From assembly GCF_025558425.1 (NCBI RefSeq), contig NZ_CP094718.1:744001-808000 (forward strand): 64,000 nucleotides of DNA, written 5' to 3'. Below are positions 39,500 to 47,851 of this stretch, in pieces. Both the position numbers and the translations under genes were made by a program. The notes under the pieces are model-generated. The model was not told where the DNA came from, ran no database searches, and saw nothing but the letters and a program-made list of their open reading frames with translations. Source of the DNA: Staphylococcus sp. IVB6240. Lineage in GTDB: Bacteria > Bacillota > Bacilli > Staphylococcales > Staphylococcaceae. How positions within the stretch are numbered: the stretch's first letter is position 1; each line of letters starts with the position of its first letter.

Positions 39500-39852
39500 A
39501 AGCAATCTCCTTAGATGTTTTAGTGTTTATATTTAAATTACATTAATAATTACTGTGTTGGCAAGAACATTTTATAAATAACATAAAAAGATAAGATATT
39601 TTATGTTTGAAATATCCCTATTTGCCCCTTTTCGAATCATCTAGGGATATTGGCGTTACATTATATTAACCTCAAATATATCTATCTCAAAAATTTGCCA
39701 CTCTCCTTAGATTAATTTTTATTTATTAAACGCTTTAAGCGGTTTAATCAGTTACTATAAAACTACCTTACCAACAAGATTTATGACTTTATTGACGATT
39801 GTAGGTAGGCATTACCATAAAATATTGGATTGCTGAAACCACATCGATATGC
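39500..39852. other. Gene-free gap between CPBP and Abi_2 genes
   Basis: About 350 AT-rich bases. There is a weak hairpin AAACGCTTTAAGCGGTTT near 39729 and a possible long-loop minus-strand stem CTACCTAC/GTAAGGTAG (about 39762-39812) followed by TTTTAT, which could end the Abi transcript. No gene is supported. Confidence 0.4.
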
Positions 39853-40794
39853 TCACCAAATTGTGTTTTGAAGGCGGATAACGTAGTTTTCTGGTAAGTT
39901 AGCCACCATATGAAACATTTCAAGGAAGTGGTTCTCAGTTTCCTGTAAGTATAGGTTGTAGAAACTTCTGAATTCTTGTGAAAATCTATTTTTCTCTTTG
40001 AGAGAAGGTAATAAAATGGTAATTATTAAAGTCAATAAAAAGAAGCCGCCTGAATAAGTAGAGAATTCTTTTTTGTTCATGATTGAAGGTTTTAACATCT
40101 TCTCTAATAAAGTAAACTTTATTTTTTTATCACTAATATAATTTAACAATCTACCGCCGTGTGCTATAGAGTCCCTGAAATCCTTACAAAAATAAATAAG
40201 TTCGATGAATATCTCTATTTTATCTTTTACTGCAAATTGCTGGAATTCAGGCCATTCATTGATTATTTCAGCTTTATCGTCAGTATTTAACTCTTTGAAA
40301 ATATTAAGAGTATCTCCTAAAGGTATATGCTTTAGATATACCCAAGGAGGGATGTCATTGTATTTATCTTTATAATGTTTTGCCGGAAGCTTATTGAAGT
40401 TTATATGCTTTTTATTTTCAATATTTTTAAAAACTTTTTTAGCACTGATATGATTTTTATAACTAAAGTGATTTTTATACTCATTTTCTGTCACACCAAA
40501 TTTGGTAGCCATTAAGTATGACAAATGAGACTTTAAGGTAGTCTCTATTTTTATTAAATTCTTAAAAACCAAACTTTGAAGGTCGTTATCAAATTCTTTT
40601 AAGTGTACTAGATCATCTATAGAAACTATTTCGTGTTTCAGTGTCTCGGTCAAATCAGTTTTATAATTGTTAATTAAGTTAAAGTAACCGTAAGTTTTTA
40701 ACAACGATATACAATGTTCATCAGAAATAATATTAATATTTTTCTCATTTTGTAAAATACTTTTTAATTCACAATATGTTTTAGACTCAATCAA
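39853..40794 (-). CDS. Abi_2 family (AbiF/AbiD-type) HEPN protein
   Basis: 313 residues. Typical Abi_2 segments: LLKTYGYFNLINNYK near the N-terminus and a C-terminal RDSIAHGGR, an Rx4H HEPN ribonuclease motif. Start set at TTG 40794, eight bases after GGAG. The longer frame from ATG 40881 is rejected, because it would run through a strong terminator hairpin and its upstream RNA gene. Abi_2 proteins give abortive infection against phages; as I recall, AbiF relatives are RNA-controlled toxins related to Cas13 ancestry. Here it is a prophage-borne defence candidate with its own upstream RNA. Confidence 0.85.
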   Translation of the reverse strand: MIESKTYCELKSILQNEKNINIISDEHCISLLKTYGYFNLINNYKTDLTETLKHEIVSIDDLVHLKEFDNDLQSLVFKNLIKIETTLKSHLSYLMATKFGVTENEYKNHFSYKNHISAKKVFKNIENKKHINFNKLPAKHYKDKYNDIPPWVYLKHIPLGDTLNIFKELNTDDKAEIINEWPEFQQFAVKDKIEIFIELIYFCKDFRDSIAHGGRLLNYISDKKIKFTLLEKMLKPSIMNKKEFSTYSGGFFLLTLIITILLPSLKEKNRFSQEFRSFYNLYLQETENHFLEMFHMVANLPENYVIRLQNTIW

Positions 40795-40811
40795 GATATC
40801 AACTCCAAAAG

Positions 40812-40905
40812 AAAAACCCCCATTGTATGCTTTTAAACATACAGGGGGGCTATCACGCTGTGATATTAATTCTTTAGCCAACTATCAGTGAGGGCTCTTC
40901 CGTAT
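40812..40905 (-). ncRNA. Candidate abiF-type regulatory RNA upstream of the Abi_2 gene
   Basis: About 94 nt on the minus strand, between a promoter and a strong terminator. Elements in order: AGCC...GGCT pairing over TCACTGATAGTT, a TATCAC-AGC-GTGATA hairpin, then CCCCCCTGTATG/CATACAATGGGGG with TTTTT as terminator. It stands just upstream of the Abi_2 gene, where the published abiF RNA motif is found. I cannot run a covariance search, so the match is by position and structure only. The 5' end is estimated from the -10 box. Confidence 0.7.
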
Positions 40906-40911
40906 GTTTAA

Positions 40912-40941
40912 ATACTAGCATAATGTATTTGTTTTAGTCAA
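40912..40941 (-). promoter_or_regulatory. Promoter of the abiF-type RNA
   Basis: On minus: TTGACT (40941-40936), 18-base spacer, TAGTAT (40917-40912) with an extended TGC before it. The -35 box lies on the stop codon of the upstream gene. Confidence 0.65.
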
Positions 40942-41299
40942 ATCTAATTACGTCTCCAACTTTGATAGGTTCTTGTGTTGGGACATCCAATAAAGAAGTA
41001 GAATCTGTCCTTAATTTTTTCTGAGGATTACTAGCGAAGTTTATGTTACTGAAAATGTAACTGGTGTCATCTTTAGCTTTGCAAAAGGAAACTTTTTCCA
41101 ATACTTTAACTACTTTCAATCTAGCTTTGCTTCTTTTCAATTCATGTAGTACCTCATCCGTGAACGGATCTCTAATTTCAATGATATTACTTGAAAGGAC
41201 AGATAGTGAATCACCTTTGCTAACACCGTCTAATTTTCCGGCATTTATAATTATTGTGTATTCATCAAGTATTGCAGCTACACCTAGTCTTTTGCCCAT
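40934..41299 (-). CDS. FlgT_C-like beta-barrel phage protein, function unknown
   Basis: 121 residues, soluble. The segments YTIIINAGKLDGVSKGDSLS and IIEIRDPFTDEVLHELKRSK, then LKVVKVLEKVSFCKA, follow the pattern of the FlgT C-terminal domain (INAGxxDGVxxGDxFxV ... DPxTGEVL ... VxVxEVxEKFS). Staphylococci have no flagella of this type, so the domain must serve another purpose. GGAGG lies nine bases before the start. It sits between the Abi locus and repressor debris. Confidence 0.7.
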   Translation of the reverse strand: MGKRLGVAAILDEYTIIINAGKLDGVSKGDSLSVLSSNIIEIRDPFTDEVLHELKRSKARLKVVKVLEKVSFCKAKDDTSYIFSNINFASNPQKKLRTDSTSLLDVPTQEPIKVGDVIRFD

Positions 41300-41380
41300 T
41301 TTTAAACCTCCAATCTAAATAATAAAGGTACGGTGGTGCACCCATTTTATACTTACTCCTTCGCCCCAGAGTGGAGGGGG

Positions 41381-41595
41381 TTATAAAATCACTTTCCCCA
41401 CCAGCTCTACGCTTTGGTTACTCAAATATTTGATAGTTATAAATCACTTTTCCAATTACTTCTATTTCATCAACAGATTCTAAATCGAATGAATTTGTTT
41501 TAAATTCATCTGAATAACTTACTGGATCTAAATGCAGCTTCGTTTCAGTTCATCTAACACGCTTTACTGTGTACTCTCCGCTTAAAGCACTCCTT
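41381..41595 (-). pseudogene. Debris of CI-like repressor C-termini
   Basis: Just downstream of cI, one frame reads LSGEYTVKRVR, a TGA, then TETKLHLDPVSYSDEFKTNS and a VDEIEVIGKVIYNYQIFE end, the last strands of an S24-type repressor. Thirty bases on, SVELVGKVIL plus stop is a second such end. Neither has a head. They look like traces of earlier repressor alleles left by recombination. Confidence 0.7.
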
Positions 41596-42210
41596 TTATC
41601 TAAAAAGTCTTTGACTTGCCACGACACGACCAACTATTTTTACTTCATCATTTTTACCGTAAACTTGCGGATAGTGTTGTGGATTGTTTGATTCAGGTAT
41701 CAATATAATTTGATCATTATTGTACCTAACGCGTTTTACAGTAGCATTATACCCGTTAATCATTACAACGCCGAGCTGACCATTTTCTACAACAGCATCT
41801 TTTTCGACTACTACAATATCGCCTTCTTGAAACAGTTTATCCATACTATCTCCAGACACATACAAACCGAATTCTTCTTTATTAGAATTGAGGTTTTTAG
41901 TAGCAAAATATATGTAATCAATTAAATTTTCCTCTGTATAAATAGGCATTCCTGCTGATATTTTAGAGAGAACAGGAATTTTTTTGACTGGTAGGGTATC
42001 TAGTTTAGGTTGTTCATTTTCAATCCCCATGATGTAGGACGGGGAAACTTTTAAAGCTTTCGCTAGTTTTACGATTTTGTCTCTCTTCATGTTTTCTATA
42101 TCGCCAGTTTCCCATTTTCTAACAGTAGATTTTCCCACACCAACTATATTTCCAACTTGTTCAAGAGTTAAATTTAATTCCTTACGTCTACTTTTGATGT
42201 CAGGTTTCAT
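41596..42210 (-). CDS. CI-type repressor with S24 peptidase domain
   Basis: 204 residues. N-terminal HTH_3 (LEQVGNIVGVGKSTVRKWE) and C-terminal LexA/S24 autoprotease: cleavage site Ala-Gly in KISAGMP, nucleophile Ser in YVSGDSMDKLF, and Lys in NATVKRVRY. It maintains lysogeny and is cut upon RecA activation. Start at ATG 42210 after AGGGGGG; three codons upstream is a GTG. Divergent from the Cro-like gene. Confidence 0.94.
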   Translation of the reverse strand: MKPDIKSRRKELNLTLEQVGNIVGVGKSTVRKWETGDIENMKRDKIVKLAKALKVSPSYIMGIENEQPKLDTLPVKKIPVLSKISAGMPIYTEENLIDYIYFATKNLNSNKEEFGLYVSGDSMDKLFQEGDIVVVEKDAVVENGQLGVVMINGYNATVKRVRYNNDQIILIPESNNPQHYPQVYGKNDEVKIVGRVVASQRLFR

Positions 42211-42383
42211 ATCAAACACCCCCCCTAATTAGTATGTATTGAATATAGCACTAAAGTATCATAAAAGCAACAATTATATAGGTAGATAAAATAAAAATGT
42301 ATTTTTAGACACTTTAGTGTTGACTTTATGACTTGCAGCGTGTAAGATTAAAGTATCTTAAAAGACACAGGAGGTGTTAAGTG
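42211..42383. promoter_or_regulatory. Lysis-lysogeny switch region
   Basis: Divergent control region between cI and cro. Related elements: CACTAAAGTATCATAAAAG (about 42250), GACACTTTAGTGTTGAC (about 42308) and TTAAAGTATCTTAAAAGACAC (about 42350), sharing TAAAGTATC and GACAC half sites; likely CI/Cro operators. GTGTTGAC gives a plausible -35 for the early promoter. Confidence 0.6.
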
Positions 42384-42611
42384 ATGAACAAAGCAAAACT
42401 TTATTCTACTTTGGCTATCAAAGAAATGCATGTAAATGATTTTTTAAGGGAGCTAAATAAGCGAGGACTAAAACTTTCAAAAAGTGCATATTATAGTAGG
42501 ATTAGAGGAGAGCAGGAATTTGATATTAAAGAAATTAAAGCTATCGTTAAAGTGCTTAATTTAACTAAGGAGCAAATGAATGATATTTTTTTTGAAGAAT
42601 TAGTGTCGTAA
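42384..42611 (+). CDS. Cro-like regulator
   Basis: 75 residues: MNKAKLYSTLAIKEMHVNDF, with a helix-turn-helix in LSKSAYYSRIRGEQEFDIKEI. Small XRE-type phage regulator in the Cro position, divergent from cI. ATG 42384 follows AGGAGG by nine bases. A GTG one codon before is possible. Confidence 0.82.
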   Translation: MNKAKLYSTLAIKEMHVNDFLRELNKRGLKLSKSAYYSRIRGEQEFDIKEIKAIVKVLNLTKEQMNDIFFEELVS

Positions 42612-42632
42612 AAGACACTTAGGAGGTATAGC

Positions 42633-43418
42633 ATGGAAGAATTACAAATTTTCAATTTTGAAGAATTACCAGTAAGAACATTAACAGTAGACGAGGAACC
42701 ATATTTTGTAGGTAAAGATGTTGCCGAAATATTAGGTTATGCGAGAACTGACAATGCTATTCGGAACCACGTTGATAATGAGGATAAGCTGACGCACCAA
42801 CTTAGTGCATCAGGTCAAAATAGAAACATGGTAATTATAAATGAATCGGGTTTATATAGTTTGATTTTCGATGCTGCTAAGCAAAGTAAAAATAAAAATA
42901 TTAGAAAGATAGCAAAAAATTTCAAACGTTGGGTCACTTCAGAAGTACTACCATCCATTCGCAAACACGGTATCTACGCAACAGATAGTGTAATTGAGCA
43001 GACATTACAAAATCCAGATTACATTATCAACGTTCTTACAGAGTTCAAGAAAGAACGTGAAGGTCGACTAGTTGCTGAACAACAAGTGAAAGAGTTGCAA
43101 CCTAAAGCTACTTATTATGACTTAATTCTTCAAAATAAATCTTTATTATCAGTAACTAAAATTGCTAAGGATTATGGAATGAGTGCTAGAGGATTAAACA
43201 AATTACTTCATGAATTAGGCGTTCAGTACAAGCAAGGCGACATTTGGTTGCTATATGCAAAGTACCAAGATAATGGATACACGCACACAAGCACTTATCC
43301 ATTAGATGAAGAGCGTTCAAAAGTTACAACTAAATGGACGCAAAAAGGTAGATTGTTTATTTATGACTTACTGAAACGCAACAACATCCTACCGGTGATT
43401 GAAAAACAACCAACATAA
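42633..43418 (+). CDS. ant: Phage antirepressor (BRO-N and KilA-C domains)
   Basis: 261 residues. N-terminal BRO domain (PYFVGKDVAEILGYARTDNA, NESGLYSLIFDA, KRWVTSEVLPSIRKHG) and C-terminal ANT/KilA-C domain (SVTKIAKDYGMSARGLNKLL). Such proteins bind repressors or DNA to favour the lytic cycle. 21 bases after the Cro-like gene. Confidence 0.92.
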   Translation: MEELQIFNFEELPVRTLTVDEEPYFVGKDVAEILGYARTDNAIRNHVDNEDKLTHQLSASGQNRNMVIINESGLYSLIFDAAKQSKNKNIRKIAKNFKRWVTSEVLPSIRKHGIYATDSVIEQTLQNPDYIINVLTEFKKEREGRLVAEQQVKELQPKATYYDLILQNKSLLSVTKIAKDYGMSARGLNKLLHELGVQYKQGDIWLLYAKYQDNGYTHTSTYPLDEERSKVTTKWTQKGRLFIYDLLKRNNILPVIEKQPT

Positions 43419-43506
43419 AAGAGGAAATACACAACACACAAAGAAACCCAGTCGCTTTAATGAAAGATAACAACAAAACATTTTAAAGAAAAAGGAGTGA
43501 GGAGCC

Positions 43507-43713
43507 ATGAAAAATTATAAACACAATTTGGATTTAGCAGAAGGTGCAGTAGAACGTCAAATCTATCAGCTAATACATGAGTATAACTTATCTTACAAAC
43601 AGGTCATAAGAATTTTTGAAGAAGTTAGTAGTAAATTATTGCATCACATTCAAAACACAGAAATTTCTAAAGCTAAAAGACCCCTTGATTTAACAAGAGG
43701 TCGAAAAGGTTAG
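43507..43713 (+). CDS. Small early phage protein, function unknown
   Basis: 68 residues, basic, helical (NLDLAEGAVERQIYQLIHEY). Start after AAAGGAGTGAGGAG. Similar small genes follow antirepressors in staphylococcal siphoviruses. No motif recognised. Confidence 0.65.
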   Translation: MKNYKHNLDLAEGAVERQIYQLIHEYNLSYKQVIRIFEEVSSKLLHHIQNTEISKAKRPLDLTRGRKG

Positions 43714-43766
43714 GCGTCAAGGTCTAAATAAATATCAGAATTAATAAACAGAAAGTAGGGATTGAA

Positions 43767-43904
43767 ATGTTCAAGTTTTTAAATGATGTAAAAACTTCTT
43801 TAGAAAACCACCCTTGGGGTTGGAAAGAGCACTTACCTTATTTATTGATGTTATCTCTGTCACTAATTGGTTTGATTCTCGGAATTCTCTCAATGATTCT
43901 ATAA
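43767..43904 (+). CDS. Small membrane peptide antisense to the 43771 gene
   Basis: 45 residues: a polar start, HPWGWKEHLPYLL, then one hydrophobic span ending LSLIGLILGILSMIL. Weak GTAGGGATTGAA site. Almost the whole ORF (134 bases) is antisense to the 3' end of the minus-strand membrane protein gene. The tail resembles the peptide at 47762 (LLSLIGVVLSLISL). It is the downstream end of the early plus-strand genes. Confidence 0.6.
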   Translation: MFKFLNDVKTSLENHPWGWKEHLPYLLMLSLSLIGLILGILSMIL

Positions 43905-44310
43905 CAACAGGTTTTGTGTAAGTACCTTTATTGGTTATGACTCTAATAGTTACATCCCATTGCCATATCACGGAATATTCATCAAGTAAAAACTTACATT
44001 CTAAGCTTTCGTAAGGACCTAAAGTAAATGGCATTGAATAGTTTTTATTTTCATAAGGAACAATTTTAAAAGTTTTCCGCTCTCCAATTGTGTTTTCAAT
44101 ATCAAATTCAACATCGATTATGGAAATCGGGAATTTTGTGAAGTTGACAAAAGTCATATCGTTATAACTAGATTTATCAGCTTGAAGATATGTAGAGCTT
44201 CTAGTAGGCACGACTTCGATGTTAAGTGTGTCCTTCATATAATCCAAATAGTATTTCAGAGCAGTTAACACAAAGCTGAAAATAGATACACAAATTGCAA
44301 TTACACCCAT
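43771..44310 (-). CDS. Membrane-anchored phage protein, unknown (copy 1)
   Basis: 179 residues. N-terminal span (GVIAICVSIFSFVLTALKYY), then a mostly beta domain of about 120 residues and a basic tail (KGGFLKKFLHHLKT). Own promoter with extended -10 TGTTATAAT about 30 bases upstream and a strong AAAGGAGGTGAATAGCT leader. It opposes the early genes, as an element expressed in the lysogen would. A homolog with the same promoter and leader lies at 47781-48263. Superinfection exclusion or defence is a guess. Confidence 0.75.
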   Translation of the reverse strand: MGVIAICVSIFSFVLTALKYYLDYMKDTLNIEVVPTRSSTYLQADKSSYNDMTFVNFTKFPISIIDVEFDIENTIGERKTFKIVPYENKNYSMPFTLGPYESLECKFLLDEYSVIWQWDVTIRVITNKGTYTKPVVIESLREFRESNQLVTEITSINKVSALSNPKGGFLKKFLHHLKT

Positions 44311-44389
44311 AGCTATTCACCTCCTTTCACAGGAGATAAATAAATTATAACAAATAACAAAACGAATAACGTAAAAGGAGAGAGAAACA

Positions 44390-44638
44390 ATGAACATTCA
44401 AGAAGCGACAAAATTAGCGATGGAGAAAGGTAAAGCTATTTATAGAAGAGACATGAGAGAAAAGGGGTTAAGAGGGGAGCTATTACCTACAAACGATGTA
44501 CATCACGGAATGTTGTACACTGTTCCAGAAAAAAAGACTTACGCGCAGAGGTGACAACCTTCAGCAGAGGACTTAACGGCTAACGATTGGGAAGTTACCG
44601 GTCTAGGCAAAGACATGGATTACATGAAGGACTTTTAG
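44390..44638 (+). pseudogene. DUF2829 / Tad2-like anti-Thoeris protein with in-frame UGA
   Basis: Reads MNIQEATKLAMEKGKAIYRR at the N-terminus and, after TGA 44552-44554, QPSAEDLTANDWEVTGLGK, the DUF2829 end (ADDLTANDWEV). Related staphylococcal phage proteins have Trp just before the QPSAEDL-like part, so TGG to TGA is the simplest lesion. Whole frame is 82 codons. Tad2 (DUF2829) proteins bind Thoeris signal molecules. With the stop, the C-terminal third is lost unless read through. Preceded by AAAAGGAGAG. Confidence 0.7.
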
Positions 44639-44653
44639 AAAGAAGGTGTTTGA

Positions 44654-44977
44654 ATGACACAAACTATACAAGTTTCAGTTTCAATCCCTGAATCTCACGT
44701 TTTAATAGAAAAATCGGAATATCTCGAGCTACTAGAGATGACGCTAGATCCAGTTTGGAGTATGGATGATTTAAAAAAGAAGCTAAAAATGGCTTCTGAA
44801 GTCACAATTAAAAAGAAGTTATTAGAAAACTCAATATTCGAAAAGGAATTGAGGAGAAAAGGCATTGTGCATTACCCTGATGAAAATTTTAATCGTTGGC
44901 GTTTTAACGCTAGGAAAATGAATCGTTTCATTGATGAAAATTTTGAAGAAATACTCAAGGCGAAAGGAGGTGGTTAA
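44654..44977 (+). CDS. DUF771 family phage protein
   Basis: 107 residues: MTQTIQVSVSIPESHVLIEK, then an HTH-like middle (WSMDDLKKKLKMASEVTIKK) and FNARKMNRFIDENFEEIL. Matches the DUF771 pattern common in staphylococcal siphovirus early regions. Function unknown; DNA binding is plausible. Confidence 0.82.
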   Translation: MTQTIQVSVSIPESHVLIEKSEYLELLEMTLDPVWSMDDLKKKLKMASEVTIKKKLLENSIFEKELRRKGIVHYPDENFNRWRFNARKMNRFIDENFEEILKAKGGG

Positions 44978-44978
44978 C

Positions 44979-45158
44979 ATGAGACAAGAATTAGTTGCGT
45001 ACGCAATGGTTGTAGCAGTAAGCGCCATATTATCGACCATATTAATATTCGGCGGAGCGTATTTTACCACACTGATAGCATCAGTACTAATCAGTAGTGC
45101 AGTGACTTATCACGGCACACATTACATGTTAAATGCATTAAAAAAGACTGAATGCTAA
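44979..45158 (+). CDS. Small membrane protein, DUF1270-like
   Basis: 59 residues with two hydrophobic spans (YAMVVAVSAILSTILIFGGA, TLIASVLISSAVTYHG). GGAGGTGGTTAAC precedes the start, one base after the DUF771 gene ends. Fits DUF1270 proteins of staphylococcal phages, but I hold this as probable only. Confidence 0.68.
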   Translation: MRQELVAYAMVVAVSAILSTILIFGGAYFTTLIASVLISSAVTYHGTHYMLNALKKTEC

Positions 45159-45239
45159 CAGCAATTAGCAAACAGTCAAGGGTTGAAATGTTGGAAATAG
45201 TTTCAGCCCTAATTATATCAAATTAGGAGGAACAAGCAA

Positions 45240-45509
45240 ATGCATTTTGAAAAGGGACATAAATATGTGTCAACTATCGAAGTTGACGGCTTCAAATTTA
45301 GAAAAGAAGTCACTAGACGTGACTTTAATATTAGAGTGGCTATTAAGACTTTAGGTAATGAGCTTATCGATTACATTGACATCTCTGACCGTGATTATGT
45401 TGATCAAGTTGATGGAATTTTAGGGCAGTCAATTTATAACTACATTGAAAATAACGCTGATGATTTAGACAAAATCATGGCTCGCTTTATGAAAGGAGGG
45501 GGATTTTAG
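45240..45509 (+). CDS. DUF1108 family phage protein
   Basis: 89 residues; MHFEKGHKYVSTIEVDGFKF and the C-terminal SIYNYIENNADDLDKIMARF follow the DUF1108 pattern. GGAGGAACAAGCAA leads the start. Function unknown. Its stop touches the start of the Gp157 gene. Confidence 0.75.
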   Translation: MHFEKGHKYVSTIEVDGFKFRKEVTRRDFNIRVAIKTLGNELIDYIDISDRDYVDQVDGILGQSIYNYIENNADDLDKIMARFMKGGGF

Positions 45510-45992
45510 ATGAGTAATTTATTCGAGATCAACGAACGTTACCTACAAGTCTTAGATATGTGGGATGACGTAGAACCTGGAATTATCCAAGATACATTAG
45601 ACTCGATCGAAGCGGAAACGCACGAGAAAGTCGACAATATTATCGGCTTAAAACGTAGCGTTGATGGGGACGTTGGTGTAATCGATGCAGAAATCAAACG
45701 TTTGCAGAAAATGAAAAAACAGAAAGCAAACTTATCAGACCGTTTAAAAAGCTATTTGGAAGTTATGCTTGAACAACGTGGTTTGAAGAAGTACAAAACG
45801 CCTACCAACCACATTTACAAACGTAAGAATGCACCTAGCGTGATTATCACAAATGAAAGCTTAATCGACAAGGCTTACTATATTCCGCAACCACCTAAAC
45901 TCAATAAAACACAGATTAAAGAAGATATTAAAGCTGGTGCAGATGTGGAAGGAGCCGAACTACAAGCAAGTGAAAGTCTGGTGATTAAATAA
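45510..45992 (+). CDS. Siphovirus Gp157-family protein
   Basis: 160 residues. Coiled-coil centre (IDAEIKRLQKMKKQKANLSD) and C-terminal beta part (NAPSVIITNESLIDKAYYIP, ADVEGAELQAS). The family is linked to phage resistance in Streptococcus but in phages always lies by recombination genes. Overlaps the ERF gene by one base. Confidence 0.87.
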   Translation: MSNLFEINERYLQVLDMWDDVEPGIIQDTLDSIEAETHEKVDNIIGLKRSVDGDVGVIDAEIKRLQKMKKQKANLSDRLKSYLEVMLEQRGLKKYKTPTNHIYKRKNAPSVIITNESLIDKAYYIPQPPKLNKTQIKEDIKAGADVEGAELQASESLVIK

Positions 45993-46663
45993 TGTCCGAA
46001 AAATTAAACCTATATCAAAAGATAGCAGACGTGAAAGCTAATATTGAAGGTTTTACCAAAGATACTAAAGGGTTCAATTATTCATATGTAAGTGGATCTC
46101 AGGTGTTACACAGAATACGTTCAAAAATGATTGAGCACAATTTACTACTGGTTCCTAAAACAGTGAATGAAAACTACAAGCCTATTGAAGTAAAAAAATA
46201 TAACAAAAAACTAAATAGAGAAGTTGTAACAACAGAATTTGTAGTTGAAATGCAGTTAATTTACGTATGGATTGATGCTGACAATCCTACTGATAGGCTG
46301 GAATGCCATTTTTACGCAGTAGGTCAACAAGATGACGTTTCTAAAGCGCACGGTACAGCTTTAACATATGCTGAACGATATTTTCTTATGAAATTCTTTA
46401 ATATCCCAACAGATGAAGACGATGCAGACGCTAAGCAAAAACGTGAACAGTACACAAAACCTGATGCAAAAGCTATTGGAACCTTAAAACAAAAAATGCT
46501 CAAATTTAGCAAACTTATGCAATCACAAGGAAAGCAAGTGAGCGTAGAAGACGTGCAACAGAATTTAGGTATTAGCGACTTACAATCTTTGACTAACAGT
46601 CAAATCAGTACATGTATTAAAAAAATAGATAACTGGAGTAAGCAAGTAAAGGAGAATGAATAA
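45992..46663 (+). CDS. erf: ERF family single-strand annealing protein
   Basis: 223 residues. Annealing core: [40 protein letters not shown] (ERF-type [10 protein letters not shown]) and [12 protein letters not shown]. Recombinase for phage replication and genome repair. Followed by ssb. Confidence 0.92.
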   Translation: MSEKLNLYQKIADVKANIEGFTKDTKGFNYSYVSGSQVLHRIRSKMIEHNLLLVPKTVNENYKPIEVKKYNKKLNREVVTTEFVVEMQLIYVWIDADNPTDRLECHFYAVGQQDDVSKAHGTALTYAERYFLMKFFNIPTDEDDADAKQKREQYTKPDAKAIGTLKQKMLKFSKLMQSQGKQVSVEDVQQNLGISDLQSLTNSQISTCIKKIDNWSKQVKENE

Positions 46664-47079
46664 TGATTAATAGAGTCGTATTAGCAGGACGATTAACAAA
46701 AGCCCCCGAATTCAGAACAACGCAATCAGGCGTGGAGGTAGCAACTTTTACATTGGCAGTTAACCGCAATTACAAAAATAAAAACGGAGAACAACAAGCA
46801 GATTTTATAAACTGTATTGTTTTTCGTAAGCAAGCAGAAAATGTGAAAAACTATCTAAATAAAGGAAATCTTGCAGGTGTAGATGGCCGCTTACAATCAC
46901 GCAGTTATGAAAACCAAGAAGGCCGACGTGTTTATGTAACTGAAGTCGTTTGCGACAGCGTGCAATTTTTAGAACCTAAAAATAATAGCCAATCTAACAA
47001 TCAACCTAAACAACAAGGACAAGCGCAGAATAATCCTTTTGATAACAGTGATGACGAGTTCTCGGATTTACCTTTCTAG
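46663..47079 (+). CDS. ssb: Single-stranded DNA-binding protein
   Basis: 138 residues. OB fold ([31 protein letters not shown]), Gln/Asn-rich linker, and the acidic C-terminal tip DDEFSDLPF that binds partner proteins. Start overlaps the ERF stop (taATG). Confidence 0.95.
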   Translation: MINRVVLAGRLTKAPEFRTTQSGVEVATFTLAVNRNYKNKNGEQQADFINCIVFRKQAENVKNYLNKGNLAGVDGRLQSRSYENQEGRRVYVTEVVCDSVQFLEPKNNSQSNNQPKQQGQAQNNPFDNSDDEFSDLPF

Positions 47080-47090
47080 GACGTGATTAG

Positions 47091-47765
47091 ATGCCTTTAA
47101 TTACTAGCTACATCACTCAAGATGACGGCACTACAACTGTTGTCATCTCGGGTGTTGAATTAGGTGATAAGGAAACGTTGCTACTCGATAACGGGTTCGA
47201 TGTAGAGGTTGATGTAAATGTCGTAGATCCATTCAAAATCACTGGCAAACAACGTCGTAAGATATTCGCCTTGTGCAACGACATAGAGGCGCATACAGGG
47301 CAGCCTATGGACTATATGAGACATATGTTTATCGAGTATGTAAGAACATACTACGGCTATGATGAACGTATTTCTCTAAGTAATTGCACAAGGATGCAGG
47401 CTAGCCAAATCATCGAAATCACACTTGATTGGACATTTCACAACGACATACCACTTAGCTACAAAACGAGCAATTTATTGAAGCAAGACAAATCATTCCT
47501 ATACTGGTCAACTGTCAACCGCAATTGTGTTATATGTGGTAAGCCAAAAAGTGATTTAGCACATCTTGAAACGGTTGGACGAGGACGAGATAGAACGAAG
47601 ATTAATCACTATGGTAATAAAGTATTAGCTTTGTGCAGAGAACATCATACAGAGCAACATAACGTAGGAATAGAAAATTTTGATGATAAATATCATTTAC
47701 ACGACAGTTGGGTCGATGTAGATGATCGTTTGAATAAAATGTTGAAAGGAGAAGTTGGCCAATGA
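47091..47765 (+). CDS. Putative HNHc nuclease
   Basis: 224 residues. C-terminal HNH-like metal site: CVICGKPKSDLAHLETVGRG, then LALCREHHTEQHNVG. N-terminal part is of unknown function. Standard neighbour of ssb in staphylococcal phages. The last four bases overlap the start of the peptide at 47762. Confidence 0.88.
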   Translation: MPLITSYITQDDGTTTVVISGVELGDKETLLLDNGFDVEVDVNVVDPFKITGKQRRKIFALCNDIEAHTGQPMDYMRHMFIEYVRTYYGYDERISLSNCTRMQASQIIEITLDWTFHNDIPLSYKTSNLLKQDKSFLYWSTVNRNCVICGKPKSDLAHLETVGRGRDRTKINHYGNKVLALCREHHTEQHNVGIENFDDKYHLHDSWVDVDDRLNKMLKGEVGQ

Positions 47766-47851
47766 GTAAAAAGGATCACATTATTTATTTATCGATAATC
47801 CTGCTAAGTCTAATAGGCGTCGTACTTTCACTAATTTCCCTTTGTAATTAG
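47762..47851 (+). CDS. Small membrane peptide antisense to the 47781 gene
   Basis: 29 residues: MSKKDHIIYL, then SIILLSLIGVVLSLISLCN, one hydrophobic span. AAAGGAG lies ten bases before the start. 71 of its 90 bases are antisense to the 3' end of the minus-strand gene. It resembles the peptide at 43767. Confidence 0.58.
   Translation: MSKKDHIIYLSIILLSLIGVVLSLISLCN

Noticed and set aside
39853..40881. Longer Abi_2 protein starting at ATG 40881
   Set aside because: The extra 29 codons cross a strong terminator hairpin with T-run and have no ribosome site; TTG 40794 has GGAG at the right distance.
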